From: JBEEPE01 sp041191265
GTDB lineage: Bacteria; Verrucomicrobiota; Verrucomicrobiia; Chthoniobacterales; Chthoniobacteraceae
Length of the DNA stretch: 5,583 nt
Assembly: GCA_041191265.1 (NCBI GenBank)
Contig: JBEEPE010000115.1
Span: 1-5,583, forward strand
Reading direction: 5' to 3'
The position numbers were made by a program, and so were the translations under genes. The notes below the pieces were generated by a model that saw nothing but the letters and a program-made list of their open reading frames with translations, had not been told where the DNA came from and did no database searches. Shown in pieces: positions 1 to 5,583 of the stretch (position 1 is its first letter; each line of letters begins with the position of its first letter).

Positions 1-1737
1 CGCCGCCGCAACATCGCCTTGCAACCGCTGGATCCCCACCAACACCTCGCCATCAAATGCCTCCTCCACCTTCTCGGGAATCACCAAAATACCTCCCTTG
101 CCCACGACCGCACCCAACGCAGCCGCCAGTGCAGAATCCTCTGGCATCGTCGCCTTCGCATCCTTCGTCTTGGCAGCCACCAACCCTCGCCGCGCTGCAT
201 CAAATAGCGCCGCGTAATGAGACCGAACCGCTTCCACCGCACGCTCGCCAACCAAAGAATAAGACGCCGCCATTTGGTGCCACGCCGCAAAAACCTCCTC
301 GCCCCGTCGCCCCTGCAAGGCCGCACGACAGGCCTTCAGAAAACGCCACCGCAACCCAGCCCCCTCTGCCACCTTGCGCACCCCCTCATCCGACACGCCC
401 GCCGCCAGTCGAACCGCCTCCGCAAGATAGTCCGCCACCCGACCATCCAGCTCTTTCCTTAACGCTGCGCGCGCTTCCTCAATCGCCCTCCCCGCCGCCG
501 CCTGATGCGTCTTTAACCGGGCCTCCGCCGACTTCCTCGCCGCAACTTCCTCAGGCAACGCCAAACTGTGCTCATACCAGTACTTAATCGCCCCCAGTTT
601 CTCATCCGCCAGATGTCGCGTGCTCCGAAAAATACCCGCCAATGCGTAGTAATCCTCCTGACTCACCGGATCAAACTTGTGGTCGTGACACCGCGCACAG
701 CCCAACGTCATCCCCAAAAACGCTTTCCCCATCGTGTCAATCTGCTCGTCAATCACGTCCATCTCCAACTTGCGCAAATCCTGTTCAGCCAACACCTTCG
801 CGCCCAAGGCCAAAAAACCCGTCGCAACCATCCCGTTCTCACGCGCCATCTCTCCGTCATCTGGCAACAAATCCCCCGCAATGTGCTCCCGCACATACTG
901 GTCATACGGACGATCCGCATTCAGCGCGTCAACCACGTAATCCCTGTACCTCCAAGCATTTCCAAACGCAATATTTTCATCCAACCCATTCGAATCCGCG
1001 TACCGCGCCACATCCAACCAGTGCCGGCCCCAACGAACCCCGTACTGAGGCGACGCAAGCAACCGCTCCACCACCCGCCCAAACGCCACCTCATCCGTCC
1101 CCGCATCCCCCAAAAACGAATCCACCTCCGCAGGCGTCGGCGGCAACCCCGTCAAATCAAACGTCGCACGCCGCAGCAACGTCAACCGATCCGCCAACGG
1201 CGCCGGCTCCACCCCAGCCTCCCGAAGCGACTCCCCCAAAAAGGCGTCAATCGGATTCATCCCGCCAACCGGCACCGGCGGACGCTTCACCGGACGGAAC
1301 GCCCAAAACGCGCGCCCTTCCTCCAATGACATCCCCGTCGGCCGCTTCATCCCACTCCCCACCGCCTCCCGAGGATCCGGCGCCCCCATCGCCACCCACT
1401 TCTCCAACACCTGAACCTCAGCCTCCGATAACGCATTCTTCGGCGGCATCTGCAAATCACGGTTCTTGTAGCGAACCGCTTCAATCAACCGACTCTCCTC
1501 CGGACGTCCCGGGACCACCGCTGCCCCCGAATCCCCACCCGCAACCCATCCCGCACGCGAGTCCAACGCCAACCCACCCTTCTTTTTCCCCGCCTCCTCG
1601 TGGCACTCCTGACACCGCTCAACCAAGATCGGGCGAACCCGCTTCTCGAAAAAATCCGTCCCCTCCGACCCATTCCCGCCAACGCCCGCAATTAGCGCAA
1701 GCAGTAGCACTCCTCTCACCAAACGGACCGACAACAT
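1..1737 (-). CDS. Secreted PSCyt1/DUF1549 (PSD1-type) cytochrome-like protein, C-terminus cut by window edge
   Basis: I translated this frame by hand: 579 codons are open from the ATG at 1737 to base 1 with no stop, so the gene continues outside the window. The N-terminus is a signal peptide: MLSVRLVRG, then the hydrophobic run VLLLALIAGV, so export is expected. Residues about 29-115 form a Planctomycete cytochrome C (PSCyt1) domain, with heme motif CQECH at 42-46 and a likely axial-ligand loop LQMPPK at 95-100. The WAFRPV motif (145-150) and NPIDAFL (161-167) open the DUF1549 domain, which carries the family hallmark CARCHDHKFDP at 347-357, a second CxxCH. Residues about 375-579 are a charged, Ala-rich helical linker. 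The usual C-terminal DUF1553 (PSD1) domain should lie outside. Family members are typically several hundred residues longer; their biochemical role is not established, though electron transfer or polysaccharide-related roles have been suggested. The frame is open upstream to the mcsB stop, so GTG or TTG starts cannot be excluded, but the ATG gives the best signal peptide. No clear Shine-Dalgarno precedes it. Confidence 0.93.
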   Translation of the reverse strand, partial: MLSVRLVRGVLLLALIAGVGGNGSEGTDFFEKRVRPILVERCQECHEEAGKKKGGLALDSRAGWVAGGDSGAAVVPGRPEESRLIEAVRYKNRDLQMPPKNALSEAEVQVLEKWVAMGAPDPREAVGSGMKRPTGMSLEEGRAFWAFRPVKRPPVPVGGMNPIDAFLGESLREAGVEPAPLADRLTLLRRATFDLTGLPPTPAEVDSFLGDAGTDEVAFGRVVERLLASPQYGVRWGRHWLDVARYADSNGLDENIAFGNAWRYRDYVVDALNADRPYDQYVREHIAGDLLPDDGEMARENGMVATGFLALGAKVLAEQDLRKLEMDVIDEQIDTMGKAFLGMTLGCARCHDHKFDPVSQEDYYALAGIFRSTRHLADEKLGAIKYWYEHSLALPEEVAARKSAEARLKTHQAAAGRAIEEARAALRKELDGRVADYLAEAVRLAAGVSDEGVRKVAEGAGLRWRFLKACRAALQGRRGEEVFAAWHQMAASYSLVGERAVEAVRSHYAALFDAARRGLVAAKTKDAKATMPEDSALAAALGAVVGKGGILVIPEKVEEAFDGEVLVGIQRLQGDVAAA

Positions 1738-1744
1738 GCCCCAC

Positions 1745-1765
1745 AAAAAAGGCACGAGGCATGCC
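1745..1765 (-). terminator. Terminator-like hairpin with T6 tract between mcsB and the cytochrome gene
   Basis: Read on the minus strand, GGCATG (1765-1760), loop CCT, CGTGCC (1756-1751) form a six-pair stem with one G-T wobble, followed directly by TTTTTT (1750-1745). This is the layout of an intrinsic terminator. It lies 59 bases past the mcsB stop and ends only seven bases before the ATG of the next gene. It may therefore end the mcsB transcript, attenuate read-through, or mask translation initiation. The stem is short, so strength is uncertain. Confidence 0.45.
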
Positions 1766-1824
1766 ACCACGCGACGGACAGCACAAAAGGGCGAATGAAC
1801 GCCGTTAGCGAGCAACCTCACCCC

Positions 1825-2982
1825 TCACAACGGCAACTCGCCGTCCGCTGGACCAATCTCCGGCAACTCCGAACCCGAAACCGTGTCGCCAGCACGAGGC
1901 GTCCCCTCACTCGACATCACCGCCGGTTCCGGCACCGCCGTAAACGCCTGCCGCAACAAATCAGCACGCGCCGTATCACGCGCCCCCTCATCCAACTTCT
2001 GACCATGCAACCGCTGCAAATGCGCCGGCTGTATCAGAATGAATAACTCGTCCATCAAGTTCGCCGTGTCCTCCGGGAAAAAACCAAGATCCGCTCCTAA
2101 CTTCGTCAACGAAAGAAGGCTGCACGCCTCCTTCGTGCCAATACTCCACGAATACCGCAGCAAGCCAAACGCACGCCCCACGTGATCCATCAACATCCGC
2201 ATCTGCCTCCGCATCAAAACCTGACGCGCATTCTTCTCGTGCTCCACAATCTGCAAAATCACCCGATGAATGCGCTCAATAATCTCCTCCTCAGACTCAC
2301 CCAACGTCGTCTGATTCGAAATCTGAAAAAGGTTCCCAATCGACTCCGACCCCTCTCCATACAACCCCCTGACCGCCAAACCAATCCGATTCACCGACTG
2401 AACCACCTGCGTAATCTGCTCACTCAACGACAAACCCGGAAGATGCAACATCGCCGATGCACGCATCCCCGTCCCAACGTTTGATGGACACGCCGTCAAG
2501 TAACCCAAATCCGAACTGAACGCAAAATCCAGTTTCTCCTCCAACTCGCTATCCAGCTTATCCAACGCACGATAGGCAGACTTCAACTGAAGCCCCGAAC
2601 GAAGAGCCTGCATCCGAAGATGATCCTCCTCGTTAATCATCACCGAAAGCGTCTGCCTCCGGTTAATCACCGCCGCCGAACCCGCACTCTTCGCGCTGTG
2701 CTCACGCGAAACCAAATGCCGCTCCACCAACACCTGCTTCTCAATCGGGTCCAACTCCGCACACGGTAAAACATGCGCGTCATGCATCTCCGGCAACCCA
2801 CTCACCGCAGGCAAAATCCGTTTTAACGTCTCCACCCGCCCATGCTTGCCCGCCCATCCAGGGAAAGCCGCCCCGCGGATGTTGCGAGCAAACCGCACCC
2901 GACTGCTCACCACATACGGACTCACCGGCCCGCCGGACTTCAACCAATCCGCCTTGTTATCAAGAATCTCTTTAATCGCCAT
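1825..2982 (-). CDS. mcsB: Protein arginine kinase McsB
   Basis: This 385-residue protein matches McsB, the ATP:guanido phosphotransferase-fold kinase that phosphorylates arginine side chains on proteins; in Firmicutes this marks them for ClpCP degradation. Visible landmarks are SSRVRFARN at 26-34 (nucleotide-binding arginines), VERHLVS at 86-92, the substrate-loop motif NEEDH at 117-121, the catalytic-site cysteine in YLTACPSNVGTG (C165), and RGLYGEGSE at 205-213. RDTARA at 335-340 fits the RDxxRA motif that forms the allosteric phosphoarginine pocket of McsB and is absent from phosphagen (creatine/arginine) kinases, so I call McsB rather than a metabolite kinase. The catalytic core ends near residue 346. 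A further 39 or so residues rich in Pro, Gly, Ser and Glu make it somewhat longer than the roughly 360-residue Bacillus protein. It starts 22 bases after mcsA with no obvious Shine-Dalgarno, suggesting translational coupling. Cytoplasmic. No clpC or ctsR is adjacent. Confidence 0.96.
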   Translation of the reverse strand: MAIKEILDNKADWLKSGGPVSPYVVSSRVRFARNIRGAAFPGWAGKHGRVETLKRILPAVSGLPEMHDAHVLPCAELDPIEKQVLVERHLVSREHSAKSAGSAAVINRRQTLSVMINEEDHLRMQALRSGLQLKSAYRALDKLDSELEEKLDFAFSSDLGYLTACPSNVGTGMRASAMLHLPGLSLSEQITQVVQSVNRIGLAVRGLYGEGSESIGNLFQISNQTTLGESEEEIIERIHRVILQIVEHEKNARQVLMRRQMRMLMDHVGRAFGLLRYSWSIGTKEACSLLSLTKLGADLGFFPEDTANLMDELFILIQPAHLQRLHGQKLDEGARDTARADLLRQAFTAVPEPAVMSSEGTPRAGDTVSGSELPEIGPADGELPL

Positions 2983-3004
2983 ACCGATTCAGTGCGGTTC
3001 AAAG

Positions 3005-3493
3005 TCACACTCCCCCAACATCCAACGCCGCAATCTCGTCCCGTAAACGCGCCGCTTCCTCGTAGTTCTCCGCCGTCACCGCCGCATCCAGCCGACCCCG
3101 CAAATCGCGACGTTTCGTGTCCAGTTCCATCTTTTCCCGCAACCGTTTCGGAGCCTTCCCAGTATGCCGCTGCCCCTTGTGCATCCCCCGAATCATCGGC
3201 ATCACCGAATCAGAAAACGTCACGTAACACTGCTCGCACCCCAACCGACCCATCCGCTTGAAATCCACCTCCGTAAAGTTGCACTTCGGACACCGCCCCT
3301 CCACGCCGCCTCCCGGTAACGGTTTCGACTCGCCCAACCCCAGCAGCATCCCCGCAATATCAAAACTCGTCGGATCGTTGATGTCCTTCTCCTTCGCGCA
3401 ACCCTGACACATATCCACCTTGTGCACCTTGCCGTCCACAATCTGCGTAATAAACACCGTCGCAGGCTCCGCTTTGCAAACTTCGCAATACAT
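3005..3493 (-). CDS. mcsA: McsA-like zinc-binding activator of the McsB kinase (UVR domain)
   Basis: This 162-residue protein has four CxxC knuckles: CEVC (3-6), CQGC (29-32), CPKC (68-71) and CEQC (86-89), enough for two zinc sites of the McsA type. HTGK follows at 110-113. The C-terminal part, about 123-158, is a UvrB/UvrC (UVR) motif: a charged helix with LDAAVTAENYEEAARLRDEI at 135-154. In Bacillus, McsA activates McsB and helps deliver substrates to ClpC; the same role is inferred here from the gene directly downstream. It is slightly shorter than the roughly 185-residue Bacillus protein. The ATG start sets the first CxxC at residue 3, as usual in the family, so the start is secure. It follows ilvE by 36 bases on the same strand and probably shares its transcript. 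Without mcsB beside it, it might have been called only a UvrB/UvrC motif protein. Confidence 0.94.
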   Translation of the reverse strand: MYCEVCKAEPATVFITQIVDGKVHKVDMCQGCAKEKDINDPTSFDIAGMLLGLGESKPLPGGGVEGRCPKCNFTEVDFKRMGRLGCEQCYVTFSDSVMPMIRGMHKGQRHTGKAPKRLREKMELDTKRRDLRGRLDAAVTAENYEEAARLRDEIAALDVGGV

Positions 3494-3529
3494 ACACTTG
3501 GTCGACTCGTCCGGTTCCGTTCGCTCTAA

Positions 3530-4402
3530 CTAGGAATAAATCGGCGTGCCCGTGCTCTGCGTCAACTTTCGGAACTGCTCAATCACCCGACGCGTCACCA
3601 CCCCAGGCTTCCCATCGCCGATTATCCGCGTGTCCAACTCAATCGCCGCAATCACCTCCGCCGCAGTCCCCGTCAAAAAACACTCGTCCGCCGTATACAC
3701 GTCGTACCGCGTCATTTCCTGCTCGGAAATCGGCACCCCAATCTCCGCACAAATATCGAAAACCACCTGCCGCGTAATCCCGCCCAACGCCCCAGCATAC
3801 ACCGGAGGCGTCGTAATCCGCCCTTTCTTCACCACAAACAGATTGTCCCCCGTGCACTCCGCCACATACCCCTGCTCGTTCAACATCACCCCCTCATCCG
3901 CTCCCGCATGCGTCGCCTCAATCTTCGCCATGATGTTGTTCAAATAATTCAGCGACTTCACCGCCGGTAACAACGCCGCCGGCGTCGCACGACGCGTCGC
4001 CGTCGTCACCATCACCATCCCCTTCTCGTACTTCTCCTCCGGATACAGCTGAATCTTGTCCGCAATAATAATCACCGATGCCTTGGGGCACCGGTCCGGA
4101 CTCAACCCAAGATTACCCTTCCCACGCGTCACCACCAACCGGATGTACCCGTCACGCAATCCGTTCTCGCGAATCGTCGCCAACGTCGCCTCCTCCAACG
4201 CCTGAAACGTCATCGGAATCGTTAAACGAATCGCCTTCGCCGAATCCCACAACCGCTCCAAATGCTCCGTCAGCTTAAACACACGCCCATTGTAAAAACG
4301 AATCCCCTCAAAAATGCCGTCCCCGTATAGCAAACCGTGGTCAAACACCGACACCTTCGCGTCAGGCTCCGCATACATCACTCCATCAATATAAACTTTC
4401 AT
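3530..4402 (-). CDS. ilvE: Branched-chain amino acid aminotransferase (PLP fold class IV)
   Basis: The 290-residue product is a class IV PLP aminotransferase that interconverts leucine, isoleucine and valine with their 2-oxo acids using 2-oxoglutarate/glutamate, in the cytoplasm. It begins MKVYIDG and carries FDHGLLYGDGIFEGIR at 20-35, RLVVTRG at 88-94, the Schiff-base lysine in VKSLNYLNN (K149), AECTGDNLF at 181-189 (E182), LGGITR at 206-211, and the phosphate-binding TGTAAE at 244-249. The combination fits branched-chain aminotransferases better than D-amino-acid aminotransferase or aminodeoxychorismate lyase, although class IV members can be hard to separate by sequence. The ATG at 4402 puts the start where homologues begin. 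The frame stays open upstream: a GTG at 4453 has GGAAGGAG (4464-4471) ten bases before it and would add 17 residues unlike the family, so I reject it. The stop is TAG. mcsA follows after 36 bases. Confidence 0.95.
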   Translation of the reverse strand: MKVYIDGVMYAEPDAKVSVFDHGLLYGDGIFEGIRFYNGRVFKLTEHLERLWDSAKAIRLTIPMTFQALEEATLATIRENGLRDGYIRLVVTRGKGNLGLSPDRCPKASVIIIADKIQLYPEEKYEKGMVMVTTATRRATPAALLPAVKSLNYLNNIMAKIEATHAGADEGVMLNEQGYVAECTGDNLFVVKKGRITTPPVYAGALGGITRQVVFDICAEIGVPISEQEMTRYDVYTADECFLTGTAAEVIAAIELDTRIIGDGKPGVVTRRVIEQFRKLTQSTGTPIYS

Positions 4403-4504
4403 TTCAGTCACTCTGGTTGGTTGTTCTCTTTTCTCAAAATCTGCCGTTCCCACAACGGACCGTCTCCTTCCCGCAAAGCCGGTCTCACCCGACAAGCATT
4501 CCCC

Positions 4505-5194
4505 TCAAACGCCGTCCGAAACGATGACCCCATCGCGAATCTCAAGCCTCCGGTCCCCGCGGGTGGCCAGCACGTTGTCATGCGTAACCACCACCAACGT
4601 CTTCCGCTGCTCTCGAACCAACGAAAGTAGCAGTTCAACGATGCGTTGACCAGTCGCCGAGTCCAGATTGCCCGTAGGCTCGTCCGCAAAAAGAATCGCA
4701 GGATCATTCACCAGCGCCCGCGCAATCGCCACCCGCTGCTGCTCACCCCCAGATAACTCCGCCGGAAGATGCTGCGCACGATGCCCCAACCCCACCTGAC
4801 CCAGCACCGAAAACGCCCGATCTTCCAACTCCTCCCCCCGCATCCCCGCCATCCGCGCCGGCAACATCACGTTCTCCATCGCCGTCAGTTCCGGCATCAA
4901 AAAATAACCCTGAAAGACAAACCCCATCTTCCGATTCCGCCGACGCGCCTCCGCTCCGTCACCATCCCCATAAACCTGTTCGCCCTCCAAAAACACCCGC
5001 CCCTGCTCCGGACGCTCCATCCCTGCCAACGTATACAACAACGTCGACTTCCCCGCACCCGACGCTCCGCAAATAAACACCGCCTCCCCGCGTCTCACCC
5101 TCAAATCAATCCCCCGCAACACCGCCACACTCTTACTCCCCACCCGAAAACTCCGGTGAATCCCCTCCGCCTCCAAATGAACGTCGTCTTCCAT
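4505..5194 (-). CDS. ABC transporter ATP-binding protein, LolD/MacB type
   Basis: This 229-residue protein is a single nucleotide-binding domain. Walker A GASGAGKST lies at 43-51, the Q-loop FVFQGYFLMPELTAMENV at 92-109 (Q95), the signature LSGGEQQRVAIARAL at 147-161, Walker B with D-loop ILFADEPTGNLD at 167-178, and the switch histidine in VVTHD (H205). The ELTAMENV and DEPTGNLD wording and the length place it in the LolD/MacB/FtsE branch, whose members power lipoprotein release (LolCDE), efflux or envelope remodelling at the inner membrane. The partner FtsX-like permease is not in the window, so the substrate cannot be assigned. The ATG at 5194 matches where family members begin. An in-frame TTG at 5227 has a better Shine-Dalgarno (GAGGGG at 5235-5240, seven bases away) and would add 11 residues; it remains a real alternative. 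The gene ends 102 bases before ilvE. Confidence 0.93.
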   Translation of the reverse strand: MEDDVHLEAEGIHRSFRVGSKSVAVLRGIDLRVRRGEAVFICGASGAGKSTLLYTLAGMERPEQGRVFLEGEQVYGDGDGAEARRRNRKMGFVFQGYFLMPELTAMENVMLPARMAGMRGEELEDRAFSVLGQVGLGHRAQHLPAELSGGEQQRVAIARALVNDPAILFADEPTGNLDSATGQRIVELLLSLVREQRKTLVVVTHDNVLATRGDRRLEIRDGVIVSDGV

Positions 5195-5339
5195 GCAATC
5201 CAAAAACCCTACACCCCAAACACTCAAAGAAAAGCCCCTCCCTCACTCAGACCCGCCCGCTTCTCCACCAAGCGTGACCCCCAGCACGTCACCGCGTTTT
5301 CGGCGTGAACCCTCGCTGCCTTCCACGCATCCTCCTCCC
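5195..5339. promoter_or_regulatory. Divergent intergenic region between the ABC ATPase and lipoprotein genes
   Basis: These 145 bases separate two genes transcribed away from each other, so promoters for both should lie here or reach into it. I could not identify convincing -35/-10 pairs on either strand. Visible items are a purine-rich stretch on the minus strand (GAGGGAGGGG, within 5235-5244), which can serve as a ribosome-binding site for the alternative TTG start of the ATPase, and a small dyad GTGAC-N9-GTCAC (5274-5278 and 5288-5292) that is too short to call an operator. No Shine-Dalgarno precedes the plus-strand ATG; the bases just before it are C/T-rich. Confidence 0.4.
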
Positions 5340-5583
5340 ATGCACCGCACGATCCACCGCATCCTGCGAACGTCCCTCGCAGCCGCCACACTCCTCCTCG
5401 CCTGCTGCGCCACCCCATACCGCCCCGCAACCAGCTCGGGTGGCTACTCGGAAACCTTCCTCGCCAAAGACACCGTCCGCGTCTTCTTCCGCGGAAACGG
5501 ACAAACCGAGCCCGAACGCACGCACGACTTCGCCATGCTCCGCGCCGCAGAACTCGGAACTCAGCGCGGCTTCAAATACATGA
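5340..5583 (+). CDS. CC0125/CC1285-family lipoprotein, C-terminus cut by window end
   Basis: Eighty-one codons are visible from the ATG at 5340, and the frame is still open at the window end. The N-terminus has basic residues (MHRTIHRILR), a hydrophobic segment and a lipobox-like LLAC with the lipidated cysteine most likely C22 (a second cysteine, C23, follows). A membrane-anchored lipoprotein is therefore expected. After the cysteine come ATPYRPA, GGYSETFL (34-41), VRVFFRGNG (46-54), and ERTHDFAMLRAAELG (59-73). This wording resembles the CC0125/CC1285 family of small lipoproteins of unknown function, recognised from memory and not from a search. No upstream in-frame start occurs over the bases checked (back to about 5298), and a GTG at 5305 lies in another frame whose product is proline/serine-rich and family-less. 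It is the only plus-strand gene here and is divergent from the ATPase. Its codons end mostly in C, unlike the G/T-ending codons of the minus-strand genes. Confidence 0.85.
   Translation, partial: MHRTIHRILRTSLAAATLLLACCATPYRPATSSGGYSETFLAKDTVRVFFRGNGQTEPERTHDFAMLRAAELGTQRGFKYM

Noticed and set aside
1758..1765. Perfect 8-base palindrome GGCATGCC
   Set aside because: It is a single short palindrome and is better explained as part of the hairpin at 1751-1765.
642..1808. Long plus-strand open frame with proline/serine/threonine-rich product, and similar frames at 57-587 and 568-1329
   Set aside because: They are antisense to the cytochrome-like gene, whose minus-strand frame is unbroken and carries family motifs. 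The proline and arginine richness comes from the C-rich plus strand.
1795..2484. Plus-strand frames opposite mcsB (1795-2046 and 2182-2484)
   Set aside because: They are antisense shadows of a well-recognised gene, with no family-like motifs or ribosome-binding sites.
1825..2982. Reading the kinase as a phosphagen (arginine/creatine) kinase
   Set aside because: The RDxxRA motif, the overall McsB-like wording and the adjacent mcsA favour a protein arginine kinase.
4444..4458. Possible terminator hairpin CCGTT-N5-AACGG between the ABC ATPase and ilvE
   Set aside because: The stem has only five pairs, and the following minus-strand sequence (CAGATTTTGAG) lacks a proper T tract.
4403..4495. N-terminal extension of ilvE to the GTG at 4453 or the TTG at 4495
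   Set aside because: The added residues are not family-like and homologues begin at MKVYIDG-type sequence, although GGAAGGAG lies upstream of the GTG.
5274..5292. Inverted repeat GTGAC-N9-GTCAC in the divergent region as an operator
   Set aside because: Five-base arms with a nine-base spacer are readily expected by chance in 145 bases, and no second copy or adjacent regulator gene is present.
5305..5583. Plus-strand frame from the GTG at 5305
   Set aside because: Its product is a low-complexity serine/proline sequence, while the overlapping frame from 5340 has a signal peptide, a lipobox and family motifs.

Overview
The window looks like a chromosomal segment of a moderately high-GC Gram-negative bacterium of the PVC group, most likely Verrucomicrobiota (possibly Planctomycetota). 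This is inferred from gene content. A secreted cytochrome-like protein of the PSCyt1/DUF1549/PSD1 class, typical of Planctomycetota and Verrucomicrobiota, sits beside an McsA/McsB protein-arginine-kinase pair, a LolD-type ABC ATPase and an outer-membrane-type lipoprotein. No rRNA, tRNA, mobile element or CRISPR array is visible.

Layout. Five genes run head to tail on the minus strand (right to left): a LolD-like ATPase (5194-4505), a branched-chain aminotransferase ilvE (4402-3530), mcsA (3493-3005), mcsB (2982-1825) and a large signal-peptide-bearing double-CxxCH protein (1737 to beyond base 1). The last one is cut by the window edge, so its C-terminus is missing. The gaps are 102, 36, 22 and 87 bases; ilvE-mcsA-mcsB is the tightest block and is probably one transcript. 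A hairpin followed by six T residues lies between mcsB and the cytochrome gene and may end or attenuate that transcript. On the right a 145-base divergent gap separates the ATPase from a plus-strand lipoprotein gene starting at 5340 and cut by the window end. No gene-free stretch exceeds 300 bases.

How the genes work together. McsA (zinc-binding activator/adaptor) and McsB (arginine kinase) form a known functional pair that marks proteins with phosphoarginine, in Firmicutes for ClpCP degradation. Here neither ctsR nor clpC is adjacent; the neighbour is ilvE instead. The ATPase probably drives a LolCDE/MacB-like permease encoded elsewhere, since no permease gene is next to it. The cytochrome-like protein and the lipoprotein are cell-envelope proteins of unknown exact function.

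A striking global property is strand composition. The plus strand is strongly C-rich and G-poor throughout, in minus-strand genes, in the intergenic gap and in the plus-strand gene alike. This explains the many spurious proline/arginine-rich open frames on the plus strand and points to a replication-strand mutational bias. I see no clearly undescribed system; the most interesting item is the displaced McsA-McsB module.
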